From Prado023 sp963706875 (GTDB lineage: Bacteria; Actinomycetota; Actinomycetes; S36-B12; CAIYMF01), in assembly GCA_963706875.1 (NCBI GenBank), contig CAVPNW010000022.1, positions 1 to 64,000 of the forward strand: a stretch of DNA of 64,000 nt. The letters are read 5' to 3'. Position numbers and translations under genes: made by a program. Positions 17,682-27,466 of this stretch are shown in pieces. Positions within the stretch are counted from its first letter, which is position 1. The number at the start of each line of letters is the position of its first letter. The notes below the pieces were generated by a model that was given only the letters and a program-made list of their open reading frames with translations, was not told the origin of the DNA and made no database searches.

Positions 17682-19175
17682 TCAGCCCTCCGTGGGCGCC
17701 GGTCCGGTGGGCTCCGGGACGGCGTACATGGCGTCCAGCGCCCCGGACAGGAGGAACTCCAGGCCTTCTTCGCCCGCGGGGGTGCCCGCCATGCCGTACA
17801 GGGCGCCGCTGTTCGCCGGGGTGCCGGCGGCCGTCTTCGCGTACGCGACGCCGTCCGCCAGGTCGCGGGCGAACTCCCCGGTCAGGCCGGGTCGGGTGTT
17901 CGGCCGGGTGACGCAGAAGTGCAACCCCGCGGGGAGCTGGTTCGGGTTCATCCGCCACCCGCGGCTGGCGAGGAAATCGTTGACGTGGAAGATGTCGACC
18001 TCGTCGGTTGCCGACCCCCAGGCCACGTGGAACGTCTGGCCCTCGCCGTAGACGCGCAGCTCGGGCAGCGCCTGCACGGCCGCCTTGATCTCCATCGCGG
18101 TGCGGTGGATGTCGCGGGCCGCCGCCAGGTAGCCCGCCTCGCCGGTGGTGAGCAGGGCGGCCCAGGTCGCCGCGATGGCCCCGCCGGACCGGCTGCCGGA
18201 CAGGCCGGGAGAGACGTAGAGCCCGCCCGGCCAGTTCGGGAAGGCGAAGTACTGCAGCCGGCGCAGTTCGGCGTTGCGGTAGGTCAGCACCGATGTGCCC
18301 TTGAGCGCGAAGCCGAACTTGTGGGTGTCCGCGGAGATGGAGGTGACCCCGGGCACCCGGAAGTCCCACAGCGGGACGTCCACCCCGGTGCGCTCGATCC
18401 AGGGCAGCACGTACCCGCCGAGGCACCCGTCGACGTGCAGGCCGAGGTCGTGCTCCTGCGCGATCGCGCCGAGCTCCTCGATCGGGTCGACCAGGCCGTA
18501 CGGGTACGAGCCCGCGGAGCCCACCAGGGCCACGGTGTTCGGGGTGACGTGGTCGCGCACCCAGTCCACGTCGACGACGAAGCCCTCGGTGAGCGGCGCC
18601 CGGTGCAGCGTGATCCCGAAGTAGTGGCACGCCTTGTCCAGCGCCACGTGGGCCGAGTTGGGGATGATCACCTCGGGTGCGGTGATGCCGCGCAGCCTGC
18701 CGCGCTCTCGGTACACGAGCATCGGGTTGATCAGGCTCTCGGTGCCGCCCGACGTGAGCACCCCGCAGGTCGCCGCGTCGCCGTGCAGCATCGCCGCGGT
18801 CATCGCGACGATCTCGCCCTCGAACTTCGTCGCCGACGGGTACATGTCCCGCTGCAGGACGTTGGCGTGGGCGAACGCCTCGAACACCTCGGCGAGGAAG
18901 TGGTACTGCTCGTGGTCGCCGAGGTAGAGCGAGCCCGACACCTTGCCCGAGTCGCCGAGGCGGTCCTCCTCGGCGGCGAGGGTGCGTACCAGCTGCAGCA
19001 CGTCGTCGCGGGCCATCGGCTCGGCGGGGATCGTGCGATGGGCGGCGTACCGGTCGCGGTAGGGGTAGAACGACGCCAGCATCTCCATGACCTGCTCGGG
19101 CGTGGGTCCGGACAACCTCAGCTCCCTGGGCTCGCGTGCAGACGGTGGCGGCGTCAGCGTAGTGCGCGGCCCCAC
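17682..19175 (-). CDS. PLP-dependent lyase/decarboxylase, sphingosine-1-phosphate lyase-like
   Basis: 497-residue fold-type I PLP enzyme of the group II decarboxylase/sphingosine phosphate lyase family. The region GKVSGSLYLGDHEQYHFL is typical of that group. VLTSGGTESLINPMLVYRER binds PLP phosphate, HVDGCLGGYVLPW holds the cofactor Asp-equivalent, and ISADTHKFGFALKGTSV carries the Schiff-base lysine. Sphingosine-phosphate lyases split a phosphorylated amino alcohol into phosphoethanolamine and an aldehyde. Whether that is the substrate here is unknown, and pairing with an FGGY kinase suggests another phosphorylated substrate. Start at 19175 is not certain; internal Met codons near EQVMEMLASFYPY would also give a complete fold. 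Confidence 0.82.
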   Translation of the reverse strand: MGPRTTLTPPPSAREPRELRLSGPTPEQVMEMLASFYPYRDRYAAHRTIPAEPMARDDVLQLVRTLAAEEDRLGDSGKVSGSLYLGDHEQYHFLAEVFEAFAHANVLQRDMYPSATKFEGEIVAMTAAMLHGDAATCGVLTSGGTESLINPMLVYRERGRLRGITAPEVIIPNSAHVALDKACHYFGITLHRAPLTEGFVVDVDWVRDHVTPNTVALVGSAGSYPYGLVDPIEELGAIAQEHDLGLHVDGCLGGYVLPWIERTGVDVPLWDFRVPGVTSISADTHKFGFALKGTSVLTYRNAELRRLQYFAFPNWPGGLYVSPGLSGSRSGGAIAATWAALLTTGEAGYLAAARDIHRTAMEIKAAVQALPELRVYGEGQTFHVAWGSATDEVDIFHVNDFLASRGWRMNPNQLPAGLHFCVTRPNTRPGLTGEFARDLADGVAYAKTAAGTPANSGALYGMAGTPAGEEGLEFLLSGALDAMYAVPEPTGPAPTEG

Positions 19176-19236
19176 CAGCCCGGGTCGAGTCAGGCGTGCC
19201 GCAGGCGCCCGACGACCGGGCCTCCAGCGCCCAGGG

Positions 19237-19821
19237 TCACCAGAGGTCGGTGACCTGCACCCCCAGGTCGCCCAGCAGGCGGCGCAGCAAGGGCAGGCTG
19301 AGCCCCACGACCGTGCCGGGGTCGCCGTCGACGCCGTCGATGAACCAGCCCCCGAGGCCGTCGATGGTGAAGGCGCCCGCGACCGCCAGGGGCTCGCCGG
19401 TGGCGATGTAGGAGGCCAGCTCGTCGTCGGTCGGGGTCCCGAAGCGCACGACGGTGCTCGCGACGTCGGCAGCCTCCTCGCCGGTCGTGGTGTGGACGAG
19501 GCAGTGGCCGGTGACCAAGGTGCCGACGTGCCCGCGCATCCGGTGCCAGCGCGTCACCGCCTGGGCGGCGTCGGCGGGCTTGCCCATGACCTCGCCGTCG
19601 AGGTCCAGGACCGAGTCGCAGCCGAGCACGAGCTGGTCCGGCCCAACCTGGGCTGCCACCGCCCGCGCCTTGCGGCGGGCCAGCTCGAGGGCCACGGCGT
19701 CCGGCGGTCCGACGACGTCGTCCTCCCGGACGCCGCTGATGACCACATGCGGGTCAAGGCCGGCTGCGCGCAGGGTGCGCAGCCGGGCCGGCGACGCCGA
19801 GGCGAGGACGAACCGGGTCAC
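19237..19821 (-). CDS. maf: Maf-family nucleoside triphosphate pyrophosphatase
   Basis: House-cleaning hydrolase of non-canonical or modified (d)NTPs. 194 residues with the family signatures: VLASASPARLRTLRAAGL at the N-terminus, LGCDSVLDLDGEVMGKP with the catalytic Asp near residue 69, and AGAFTIDGLGGWFIDGVDGDPGTVVGLSL near the C-terminus. GTG 19821 overlaps the stop of accE (GTGA). The order accD-accE-maf is the same as I recall for M. tuberculosis Rv3280-Rv3282. Confidence 0.93.
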   Translation of the reverse strand: MTRFVLASASPARLRTLRAAGLDPHVVISGVREDDVVGPPDAVALELARRKARAVAAQVGPDQLVLGCDSVLDLDGEVMGKPADAAQAVTRWHRMRGHVGTLVTGHCLVHTTTGEEAADVASTVVRFGTPTDDELASYIATGEPLAVAGAFTIDGLGGWFIDGVDGDPGTVVGLSLPLLRRLLGDLGVQVTDLW

Positions 19822-20045
19822 CGGGGCAGGGCCGCGGCCCGCCAGCGGCCCGCGCCGTGGGGCAGGGACGTGCGCATCGAGCGGCCGTGGTCTCCCCAGC
19901 CGCCGCCTGCGCGCGCGGCCGGCTGCGCGCTGGGGCCGGAGCCGCGGGCCGCGAGGACGGCGACGAGCGCCGCGAGCTCCTCGGGGGTCGGCTCGCCCCG
20001 GACCACCCGCAGCACCGGGCGGTCCGGCTCGGGGAGGCCGCTCAC
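19818..20045 (-). CDS. accE: acyl-CoA carboxylase epsilon subunit
   Basis: A 75-residue protein: RPVLRVVRGEPTPEELAALVAVLAARG, the conserved core of the actinobacterial AccE family, then a Gly/Arg-rich stretch ending WRAAALPR. Epsilon subunits assemble with the alpha-beta carboxylase and raise its activity. It starts with GTG overlapping the accD stop and stops overlapping the maf start, so accD-accE-maf is a single translationally coupled unit. Easily missed because of its size; the position between accD and maf makes the call firm. Confidence 0.85.
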   Translation of the reverse strand: MSGLPEPDRPVLRVVRGEPTPEELAALVAVLAARGSGPSAQPAARAGGGWGDHGRSMRTSLPHGAGRWRAAALPR

Positions 20046-21676
20046 AGCGGGATGTTCCCGTGCTTCTTCGGCGGCAGCGTCGCGCGCTTGCCGCGCAGGG
20101 CCCGCAGCGCCCGGACGACCTGGGCCCGGGTCTGGGACGGCTCGATCACGGCGTCGATGTAGCCGCGCTCGGCGGCGATGTACGGGTTGAGCAGGGTGTC
20201 CTCGTACCGCTCGATCAGCCGGACCCGCTCGGCCTCGACGTCCTCGGCCTTGGCCAGCTCCTTGCGGTGCAGGATGTTGACCGCGCCCTGGGCGCCCATC
20301 ACCGCGATCTGCGCGGTGGGCCAGGCGAAGTTCAGGTCGGCGCCGAGGTGCTTGGAGCCCATGACGTCGTACGCGCCGCCGAAGGCCTTGCGGGTGATGA
20401 CGGTGACGAGCGGCACGGTCGCCTCGGAGTACGCGTAGATCAGCTTGGCCCCGCGGCGGATGATGCCGTTCCACTCCTGGTCGGTGCCGGGCAGGAAGCC
20501 GGGCACATCGACGAAGGTCAGGACCGGGACGTTGAACGCGTCGCAGGTGCGGACGAACCGCGCGGCCTTCTCGCTGGCCTCGATGTCGAGCGTGCCGGCG
20601 TACTGCATCGGCTGGTTGGCGACGACGCCCACCGAGCGCCCCTCGACCCGGCCGAAGCCGATCAGGATGTTGGGCGCCCACAGGGCCTGCACCTCGAGGA
20701 ACTCGCCGTCGTCGACCACGGTCTGGATGACGTGGTGCATGTCGTACGGCTGGTTGGCGCTGTTGGGGATGATCGCGTCGAGCGCGAGGTCCTCGTCGGT
20801 GGGCTCGAGCTCGGCCGGGGTCAGGTCGGCCCCGAAGACGGGCGCGTCGTCCATGTTGTTGCTGGGCAGGTACGACAGCAGCGCGCGGGCGATGTCGAGG
20901 CAGTCCTCCTCGTCGGCGGCCACGAAGTGCGCGACCCCGCTCTTGGAGTTGTGGGTGACCGCTCCGCCGAGCTCCTCGAACTCGACCTCCTCGCCGGTGA
21001 CGGTCTTGATCACGTCGGGGCCGGTGATGAACATGTGCGAGGTCTTGTCGACCATCACGGTGAAGTCGGTGATGGCCGGGGAGTAGACGGCGCCGCCGGC
21101 GCACGGGCCCATGATCAGCGACAGCTGGGGGATGACCCCCGAGCCGAGCACGTTGCGGCGGAAGATCTCGCCGTAGAGGCCCAGCGAGGCGACGCCCTCC
21201 TGGATGCGGGCGCCGCCGGAGTCGTTGATGCCGACGACCGGGCAGCCGGTCTTCAGCGCGAGGTCCATGATCTTGACGATCTTCTCGCCGAAGACCTCGC
21301 CCAGGCTGCCGCCGAAGACGGTGAAGTCCTGGGCGAACACGCACACCTGGCGGCCGTCGACCGTGCCGTAGCCGGTGACCACGCCGTCGCCGTACGGGCG
21401 CTGCTTGTCCAGGCCGAACGCGCGGGCGCGGTGGCGGGCCAGCGCGTCGGTCTCGACGAAGGAGCCCGCGTCGAGGAAGGCCTCGACGCGCTCGCGGGCG
21501 GTCAGCTTGCCCTTGGCGTGCTGCGCCTCGATGGCCTTGGCCGAGCCGGCGTGGGCGGCCTCGTCCTGCTTGTGGCGCAGCTGGGCGAGCCGGCCGGCGG
21601 TGGTGCGCAGATCGGGTCCTGCGGGGGCGTCGGCCGCCGCGGCTGCGGCGGATTCGGCGGCGGAACTGGGGGACAC
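20042..21676 (-). CDS. accD5: propionyl/acyl-CoA carboxylase carboxyltransferase beta subunit
   Basis: Transfers CO2 from biotin to acyl-CoA, giving (methyl)malonyl-CoA. About 544 residues of tandem crotonase folds: GKLTARERVEAFLDAGSF, AQDFTVFGGSLGEVFGEKI, GINDSGGARIQEGVASLGLY, IMGPCAGGAVYSPAITDF and the second-half PGFLPGTDQEWNGIIRRGAK and KAFGGAYDVMGSKHLGADL oxyanion loops. The closest type is AccD5/PccB. I prefer GTG 21676 because AGGGA lies about seven bases upstream; an in-frame ATG at 21691 is the alternative. It is divergent from birA, as in mycobacteria. Conserved ends: PPKKHGNIPL. Confidence 0.95.
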   Translation of the reverse strand: MSPSSAAESAAAAAADAPAGPDLRTTAGRLAQLRHKQDEAAHAGSAKAIEAQHAKGKLTARERVEAFLDAGSFVETDALARHRARAFGLDKQRPYGDGVVTGYGTVDGRQVCVFAQDFTVFGGSLGEVFGEKIVKIMDLALKTGCPVVGINDSGGARIQEGVASLGLYGEIFRRNVLGSGVIPQLSLIMGPCAGGAVYSPAITDFTVMVDKTSHMFITGPDVIKTVTGEEVEFEELGGAVTHNSKSGVAHFVAADEEDCLDIARALLSYLPSNNMDDAPVFGADLTPAELEPTDEDLALDAIIPNSANQPYDMHHVIQTVVDDGEFLEVQALWAPNILIGFGRVEGRSVGVVANQPMQYAGTLDIEASEKAARFVRTCDAFNVPVLTFVDVPGFLPGTDQEWNGIIRRGAKLIYAYSEATVPLVTVITRKAFGGAYDVMGSKHLGADLNFAWPTAQIAVMGAQGAVNILHRKELAKAEDVEAERVRLIERYEDTLLNPYIAAERGYIDAVIEPSQTRAQVVRALRALRGKRATLPPKKHGNIPL

Positions 21677-21713
21677 GATGGCTCCCTTCACGGGTCGCCC
21701 GTAGCGTAGTCAG

Positions 21714-22572
21714 GTGCCGTCGACTCCGAAGGACCGGGACACTGCCTGGGCCGCGCTGCGGGGCCCGTACGACCCGACCCGGTTGGCCGCTCTGGCGCGC
21801 CCCCCGTGGCGGGAGGTCCGGCTCGTGGCCGAGACGGGGTCGACCAACGCCGACCTGGCCGCGCTGGCCCGGGCGGGCGAGCCCGGCGGGCTGGTCCTCG
21901 TCGCGGAGCGGCAGACCGCCGGCAAGGGCCGCCTGGGCCGCGCGTGGTCGGCCCCGGAGGGGGCCTGCGTGACCGCGTCGGTGCTCGTTCGGCCCGAGGC
22001 GCCCCCGGCCCGGCTGGGCTGGCTGCCGCTGCTCGCCGGGCTGGCCGTGGCCGAGGCGCTGGGGGACCTGGCGGCTGAGGACGCAGGCGGGCTCGGCGGA
22101 GGTGAAGTGGCCCAACGACGTGCTCCTCGGCGACGGCAAGGCGGCCGGGATCCTCGCCGAGCGGATCGTCGACCCCTCGGGCGGCCCGATGGCCGTGGTG
22201 CTCGGCCTCGGCGTCAACGTCGCGATGGCGGCCGACGAGCGCCCGGTGGCCGCGGCGACGTCGCTGCGGCTCGCGGGGGCGGCGCCGACCGCGCGCGAGG
22301 AGGTCCTCGACGCGGTGCTCGCGCACCTGGGGGTGCTCCTGGGGCAATGGGACGCGCATGCCGGCGACCCGCGGACGAGCGGGCTGCGCGACGGGTACGT
22401 CGCGCGCTGCGCCACGGTCGGCCGCGCCGTCACGGTCGCGCTGCCCGGTGGCGAGTCGCTGGAGGGGCGGGCCGTCGATGTCGATGTGGACGGCCGGCTC
22501 GTGGTCGAGTCGCCGTCGGGCGCCCGCCGGATCGTCTCCGCGGGCGACGTCGTGCACGCCACCCACGCCTAG
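21714..22572 (+). CDS. birA: biotin--[acetyl-CoA-carboxylase] ligase, one frameshift
   Basis: Activates biotin with ATP and attaches it to the carboxylase carrier lysine. N-terminal half has ETGSTNADLAALARAG and the biotin-binding loop ERQTAGKGRLGRAWSAPEGA. A single extra base near 22090 moves the frame, after which KWPNDVLLGDGKAAGILAE and LGLGVNV follow, and the C-terminal SH3-like domain ends DVDVDGRLVVES...GDVVHATHA. No N-terminal DNA-binding domain is present, so this is a monofunctional (class I) ligase. Start is GTG 21714. Divergent from accD5 with a short shared promoter region. Confidence 0.93.
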
Positions 22573-22612
22573 ATCTCGCCCCCCGCGGCGCGGCCGTGCC
22601 AGGATTGCCGTC

Positions 22613-23128
22613 ATGGCGTACCCGCAGAAGCTGCTGTCCGAGGGCGAGACCGTCGTCCACGAGATGCGCCCGCACTGGCGCGCGCTGGTGTTCCCGGCGT
22701 TCTGGCTGATCGTGATCGCCGGCGCCGGGGCGTACCTGGCCGGCAAGGTCGACGGAACCCTGCGCTGGATCGTGCTGGTCATCGCGCTAGGGCTGCTGGT
22801 CTGGTTGGTGGTGGTCCCGTTCCTGACCTGGATCTCCTCGCAGTACGTCATCACCAACCGGCGCATCATCACCCGTAGCGGAGTCCTGGCCCGGCGCGGA
22901 CGCGACATGCCGCTGTCCAAGGTCAACGACGTGAGCTTCACCTACGGCGTGATCGACCGGCTGTTCGGCTGCGGCACGATCGACGTGCAGTCCGCCGGCG
23001 AGAACCAGGGCATCCTCATCGCCAACGTCCCCCACGTCGAGGAGATCCAGCGCGAGATCGCCCGGCTGCATGAGGAGGACGACGCCCGCCGTCGCCGGGG
23101 CGGCCCCAGCGCCGGAGACATCCAGTAG
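22613..23128 (+). CDS. PH-domain membrane protein (bPH2, YdbS-like)
   Basis: 171 residues from ATG 22613: MAYPQKLLSEGETVVHEMRPHWRAL, two membrane segments (VFPAFWLIVIAGAGAYLAG and WIVLVIALGLLVWLVVVPFL), then the bacterial PH domain with YVITNRRIITRSGVLARRGRDMPLSKVNDVSF and GCGTIDVQSAGENQG. Function is unknown; relatives flank birA in other actinobacteria (Rv3278c by memory). 40 bases downstream of birA on the same strand, so probably co-transcribed. Confidence 0.85.
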   Translation: MAYPQKLLSEGETVVHEMRPHWRALVFPAFWLIVIAGAGAYLAGKVDGTLRWIVLVIALGLLVWLVVVPFLTWISSQYVITNRRIITRSGVLARRGRDMPLSKVNDVSFTYGVIDRLFGCGTIDVQSAGENQGILIANVPHVEEIQREIARLHEEDDARRRRGGPSAGDIQ

Positions 23129-23205
23129 CGGCGACTTCTGCTGCTCGGACTACGGGCGCGGGTTGAGCAGCCAGGGCTGAGGCCAGAAGTCAGGGGTGGG
23201 GCGCG

Positions 23206-24236
23206 ATGAGCGGCGACGACGCGGCCGACGCGCACACCTACGCCGAGCTCGACGAGCTGCTGCTGGGCGCCCCGCGCGTCTACACCCGCGACGAGTTCGC
23301 GGCCCGGGCGACGGTGGACCTCGAGCGGGCCCGGACGTACTGGCGGGCGCTCGGCTTCGCCAACGTCGGTGACGAGGAGGTGGCCTTCACCGTCGAGGAC
23401 CTGGTCGCCCTCGACCGCCTCCGCGGGCTGATCGACGCCGGCACGATCGACGAGGACCTCGCCCTCGCGCTGACCCGGGCGCTCGGGCACACCATGACCA
23501 GGCTGGCCGGCTGGGTGGTCGACGCCGTGCTCGAGGAGCTGTGGCCCGAGGACGGCAGCGGGGAGATCCCGATCGACGCCGCGTACGCCGCCGCTGAGGC
23601 GCTCAGCCCCGCGCTTGAGGAGCTGATGGCGTACGCCTGGCACCGCGAGCTGTCGGCCGCGGTGGCCCGGGTGGCGGCCCAGCCGGTGGGCGAGGCACCC
23701 AGCCAGTGCGTGGGCTTCGCCGACATCGTCGGCTTCACCCGCCTCGCCCGGCAGCTGTCGGAGGACGACCTCGCGGCCCTGGTCGGGCGCTTCGAGTCGC
23801 AGGCCACCGACCTGGTCGCCGCCCACGGCGGGCGGGTGGTGAAGACGCTCGGCGACGAGGTGCTCTTCACCGCGCCCGACGAGGGCTCGGGCGCCCAGAT
23901 CGCCCTGGGGCTGCAGGCGGTGATCGCCGGCGCCGAGGAGGACCTGGTGGATGGCGCGCCGGTCCAGCTGCGCATCGGCGTGTCCACCGGCCCGGTGCTC
24001 ACCCTGCGAGGAGACGTCTTCGGCACCACGGTGAACCGCGCCTCGCGGCTGACCTCGCTGGCCCGTCCCGGCGCGGTGCTGGTCGACGAGCAGACGGCGG
24101 AGGCGTTGCGTGACGATCCGCGCTTCGTGGTGGTGCCGATGCGCGCCCGCAAGGTGCGCGGACTCGGGTCGGTGGGGGTGGCCGCCCTGCGCCCGGCGCC
24201 CCCCCCGAGGACCGGGCCGATCCGCCCGAGGGCTGA
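23206..24236 (+). CDS. class III adenylate cyclase with N-terminal regulatory domain
   Basis: Makes cAMP from ATP. Residues about 20-150 (YTRDEFAARATVDLERARTYWRALGF..., LARALGHTMTRLAGW-type helices) match the autoinhibitory, pH-sensing domain of mycobacterial Rv1264-type cyclases. The catalytic domain begins QCVGFADIVGFTRLARQ (first metal Asp), then VKTLGDEVLFTA (second metal Asp) and GDVFGTTVNRASRLTSLA with the transition-state Asn-Arg. All catalytic residues are present. A run of seven or more C near 24200 shifts the frame. Removing one C gives PAPPEDRADPPEG and the natural TGA at 24234-24236; as sequenced the frame runs on into the next gene. Confidence 0.88.
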
Positions 24237-24317
24237 GCGACGGCGGCGGCCGTGCGCGAGGATGGGGGGCAGGGCCCGAACGGCGGGTCAGGGCCGATGG
24301 TCGAGGGGAGGTGCGTG

Positions 24318-25860
24318 GTGCGCGAGCTCGGCGGCACGGACCAGCGCCCTGACCAGGCGGTCGGCCAGGCCGACCCCCGCCAGCGGCTGGCCTCGCTGGC
24401 CTCGGTGGCCCGCGCCCTGGCGGGCGCCCGCTCGCTGCCCGAGGTGCTCCAGGCGGCGGCCCGCGAGGCGCTGTTCGCCTTTGACGCCACCGCCGTGTCG
24501 CTGGCCCGGCTGGAGCCGCAGCACGGCCTGATCCGCGTGCTGCTCAACGTCGGCGACCTCGGGCCGGGTGAGCTGCCCGAGCCTGAGCACGAGACGTACG
24601 CGGTCGCCGACTTCCCGCTGCTGCTCGCGATGGTCGAGGAGGCGCGGCCCTGGCTGCTCGATGTCGACGACCCGCTGGCGGACCCGGCCGAGGTCGCCCT
24701 GCTGCGGCGGCTCGGCCGCCACTCCGGCCTGGCCGCCCCGGTGCTCACCGAGGGCCGGGTCTGGGGCGAGCTGTTCGTCGCGCGCAGCGGTGAGCGGCCC
24801 GCGTTCGGCGGCGACGACCTCGACTTCATCCAGGCGTTCGCCGGGCTGGTGTCCTCGGGGCTCGCCCAGGTCGAGCACCTGGAGCGGGTCTCCCGGATGG
24901 CCTTCGAGGACCCGCTCACCGGGCTCGGCAACCGGCGGCTCGTCGAGCAGCGCCTCGACGAGTCCCTCGCCCGGGCGGCCCAGGGCGGCCCCCCGGTGTC
25001 GCTGCTGATGGCCGACGTCAACCGGCTCAAGCGGGCCAACGACCGGTACGGCCACGAGGCCGGCGACCGGGCGTTGCAGTCGGTGGCCGGCGCGCTCGCG
25101 GCGGCCGCGGGAGCGGTCTCGGGTGCGACGGCGGGGCGGCTCGGCGGCGACGAGTTCTGCGTGGTGATGGACGGCCACGGCCTGCAGGTGGCCCTGGGCG
25201 TCGCGCGCGACTTCGTGGAGCGCAGCGCGGATGCCCCCTTCGGCATCAGCGTCGCGGTCGGGGTGGCGTCCACCGAGGGCTCGCCGGGGGTGCTCGGCTC
25301 GCGCCAGCTGCTGGCGTGGGCCGACGAGGCGCAGTACGAGGCGAAGCGCACCGGGTCGGCCGCCCCGGTCGCCGCCGGCGCCGGCGACGGCCTGGGCCGC
25401 GACCGCAGGCGCTGGCGCGGCCAGGTGCCCCTCCCGGACCTGCTGGGCCGGGGGCTGGCGCGGTGCGAGGCCTTGCGGTCGTCGACGGCGGAGGAGCGCG
25501 CGGTGGCGGTCGTGTCCGGGCTGGCCGAGGACTCCGGGGCGGCCGGCTGGGTGCTCGCCGTGCGCGCCCGGGGGGCGGCCACGCCGCTGGCGGGAGGCGC
25601 CGCACGCGACGGGCTGTTGCTCGAGGTCAGCGTTCCGGCCGCCGATGGAGACGCCTGGGTGCAGGCGGCGGGCGCGTCCGGGCTGGTCGTCGGGCCGGAT
25701 GCCGAGGTGCCTTTGGCCGGGGTCCGCGGATGCGCGCAGGTCGCGGTCGGCGCCGCGGGGGCGTACGTGGGTGAGCTGCTCTTCGACCCGGAGGATCCTG
25801 CGGGCGAGCTGGCCCCCGTCCTGCGCGCCGCTTCTCGCGGTCGCCGTCTACGGCCCCTGA
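24318..25860 (+). CDS. GAF-GGDEF diguanylate cyclase
   Basis: Synthesises c-di-GMP from two GTP. A GAF-like sensor covers roughly residues 20-185 (ASVARALAGARSLPEVLQAAAREAL..., VLTEGRVWGELFVAR). The GGDEF domain follows: DPLTGLGNRRLVEQRL, LLMADVNRLKRANDRYGHEAGD and the intact active site GRLGGDEFCVVMDG. A C-terminal region of about 150 residues has no assigned domain. GTG 24318 has GGAGG seven bases upstream; ATG 24297 is the alternative. A frame error near 25830 makes the sequenced frame run to 25883; the other frame gives LAVAVYGP and a TGA at 25858-25860, just before the next start. Confidence 0.87.
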
Positions 25861-25879
25861 GAGCGAGTAGAAACGTCCT

Positions 25880-27459
25880 GTGACCGAATCCGCTCAGCGC
25901 CCTGAGGCGACCCCCGTGCACCACCCACACCCGCCGACCCACCCGCCGGTGGCGGAGCTGCGGGCGGCCGTGGAGGGCGGCGGCGCGGCGAAGTACCACG
26001 AGGCGAACGCCGGGCGCGGCAAGCTCTTCGCCCGCGAGCGGATCGCCCGGCTGGTCGACGCCGGCTCGTTCACCGAGGACGGCCAGCTCGCCAACGTGCT
26101 GGCGGGCGACCTGCCCGCCGACGGGGTGATCACCGGGGCGGCCACCATCGACGGCCGGCCGGTCTGCCTGATGGCCAACGACTCCACCGTCAAGGCCGGC
26201 TCCTGGGGCGCCCGCACCGTCGAGAAGATCATCCGGATCATCGAGCGGGCCTACGCCACCCAGGTGCCGATGGTCTACCTCGTCGACTCGGCGGGCGCGC
26301 GGATCACCGACCAGGTCGACCTCTTCCCGGGCCGCCGCGGCGCCGGCAAGATCTTCTGGAACCAGGTGCGCGCGAGCGGCTCGATCCCGCAGGTGTGCGC
26401 GCTCTTCGGCCCATCGGCGGCCGGCGGCGCGTACATCCCGGCCTTCTGCGACGTCGTGGCGATGGTCGAGGGCAACGCCTCGATGTACCTCGGCTCCGAC
26501 CGGATGGTCGAGATGGTCACCGGCGAGAAGACCACGCTCGAGGAGATGGGCGGGGCCCGCGTGCACTGCGCGGAGTCGGGGGTCGGCCACTTCCTGTGCA
26601 AGGACGAGGACGCCGCGCTCGGCGTCGTGCGGTCGTACCTGTCGTACCTGCCGTCGAACCACGCGGGCGCCCCGCCGCCGGCCGCGCGCCGCCGAGCCCG
26701 AGCCGATCGACCTGCGCGGCGCTGGTGCCCGCGAGCGAGCGGCAGGCGTTCGACATGCGCCGCTACGTACGGGGGCTGCTGGACGCCGGCTCGTTCCTGG
26801 AGATCCAGGCGCTGTGGGCGCGCGAGGTCGTGGTCGGCTTCGGCCGGCTGGACGGCGAGGTCGTCGGCGTCGTGGCCAACAACCCGATGTTCAAGGGCGG
26901 CGTGCTCTTCGTCGACTCCGCGGACAAGTCCACCCGCTTCATCCAGCTCTGCGACGCCTACAACGTGCCGCTCGTCTTCCTGTCCGATGTGCCCGGCTTC
27001 ATGGTCGGCACGGCCGTCGAGAAGCAGGGGATCATCCGGCACGGCGCGAAGATGATCACGGCCGTGTCGGAGGCCACCGTGCCGAAGTTCTGCGTGGTGG
27101 TGCGCAAGGCGTACGGCGCGGGGCTCTACGCGATGGCCGGTCCCGGCTTCGAGCCGGACGCCACGCTGGCGCTGCCGACCGCGAAGATCGCGGTGATGGG
27201 GGCGGAGGCCGCCGTCAACGCGGTCTACGCCAACAAGATCGCCGCGCTCGAGGACGACGAGGTGCGGGCGGCCTTCGTCGCCGACCGGCGCGAGGAGTAC
27301 GAGGAGGACATCGACGTCGTCCGGCTGGCCAGCGAGCTGGTGGTCGACGCGATCGTCGAGCCCGAGGAGCTGCGCGGCGAGCTCATCCGCCGGATCGCTG
27401 CCGCGCGCAGCAAGGACCGCTCGTTCTCGCGGCGCCGCCACGGGGTCACCCCGGTCTGA
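25880..27459 (+). CDS. acyl-CoA carboxylase carboxyltransferase, second copy, frameshifted
   Basis: Carboxyltransferase beta subunit of about 525 residues. N-half: GRGKLFARERIARLVDAGSF, ANDSTVKAGSWGARTVEKI, LVDSAGARITDQVDLFPGRRGAGKIF, FGPSAAGGAYIPAFCD. C-half: FDMRRYVRGLLDAGSFLEIQ, SDVPGFMVGTAVEKQGIIRHGAK and KAYGAGLYAMAGPGFEPDATLALP. These features resemble methylcrotonyl/geranyl-type or AccD2-like transferases more than AccD5. Two extra bases near 26690 and 26730 disturb a loop that reads AEPEPIDLRALVPASER when corrected. There is no dedicated biotin carboxylase beside it, so it probably uses the AccA3 at 14308. GTG start; convergent with the GtrA gene. Confidence 0.87.
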
Positions 27460-27466
27460 GGGCGGC

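Noticed and set aside
19818..22562. 914-codon minus-strand frame
   Set aside because: Joins antisense of birA and an out-of-frame reading of accD5 to the real 75-residue accE at its end; only the accE part is kept.
23999..26662. 887-codon minus-strand frame
   Set aside because: Opposite strand of the GGDEF and carboxyltransferase genes; low-complexity Ser/Arg/Pro composition and no domain.
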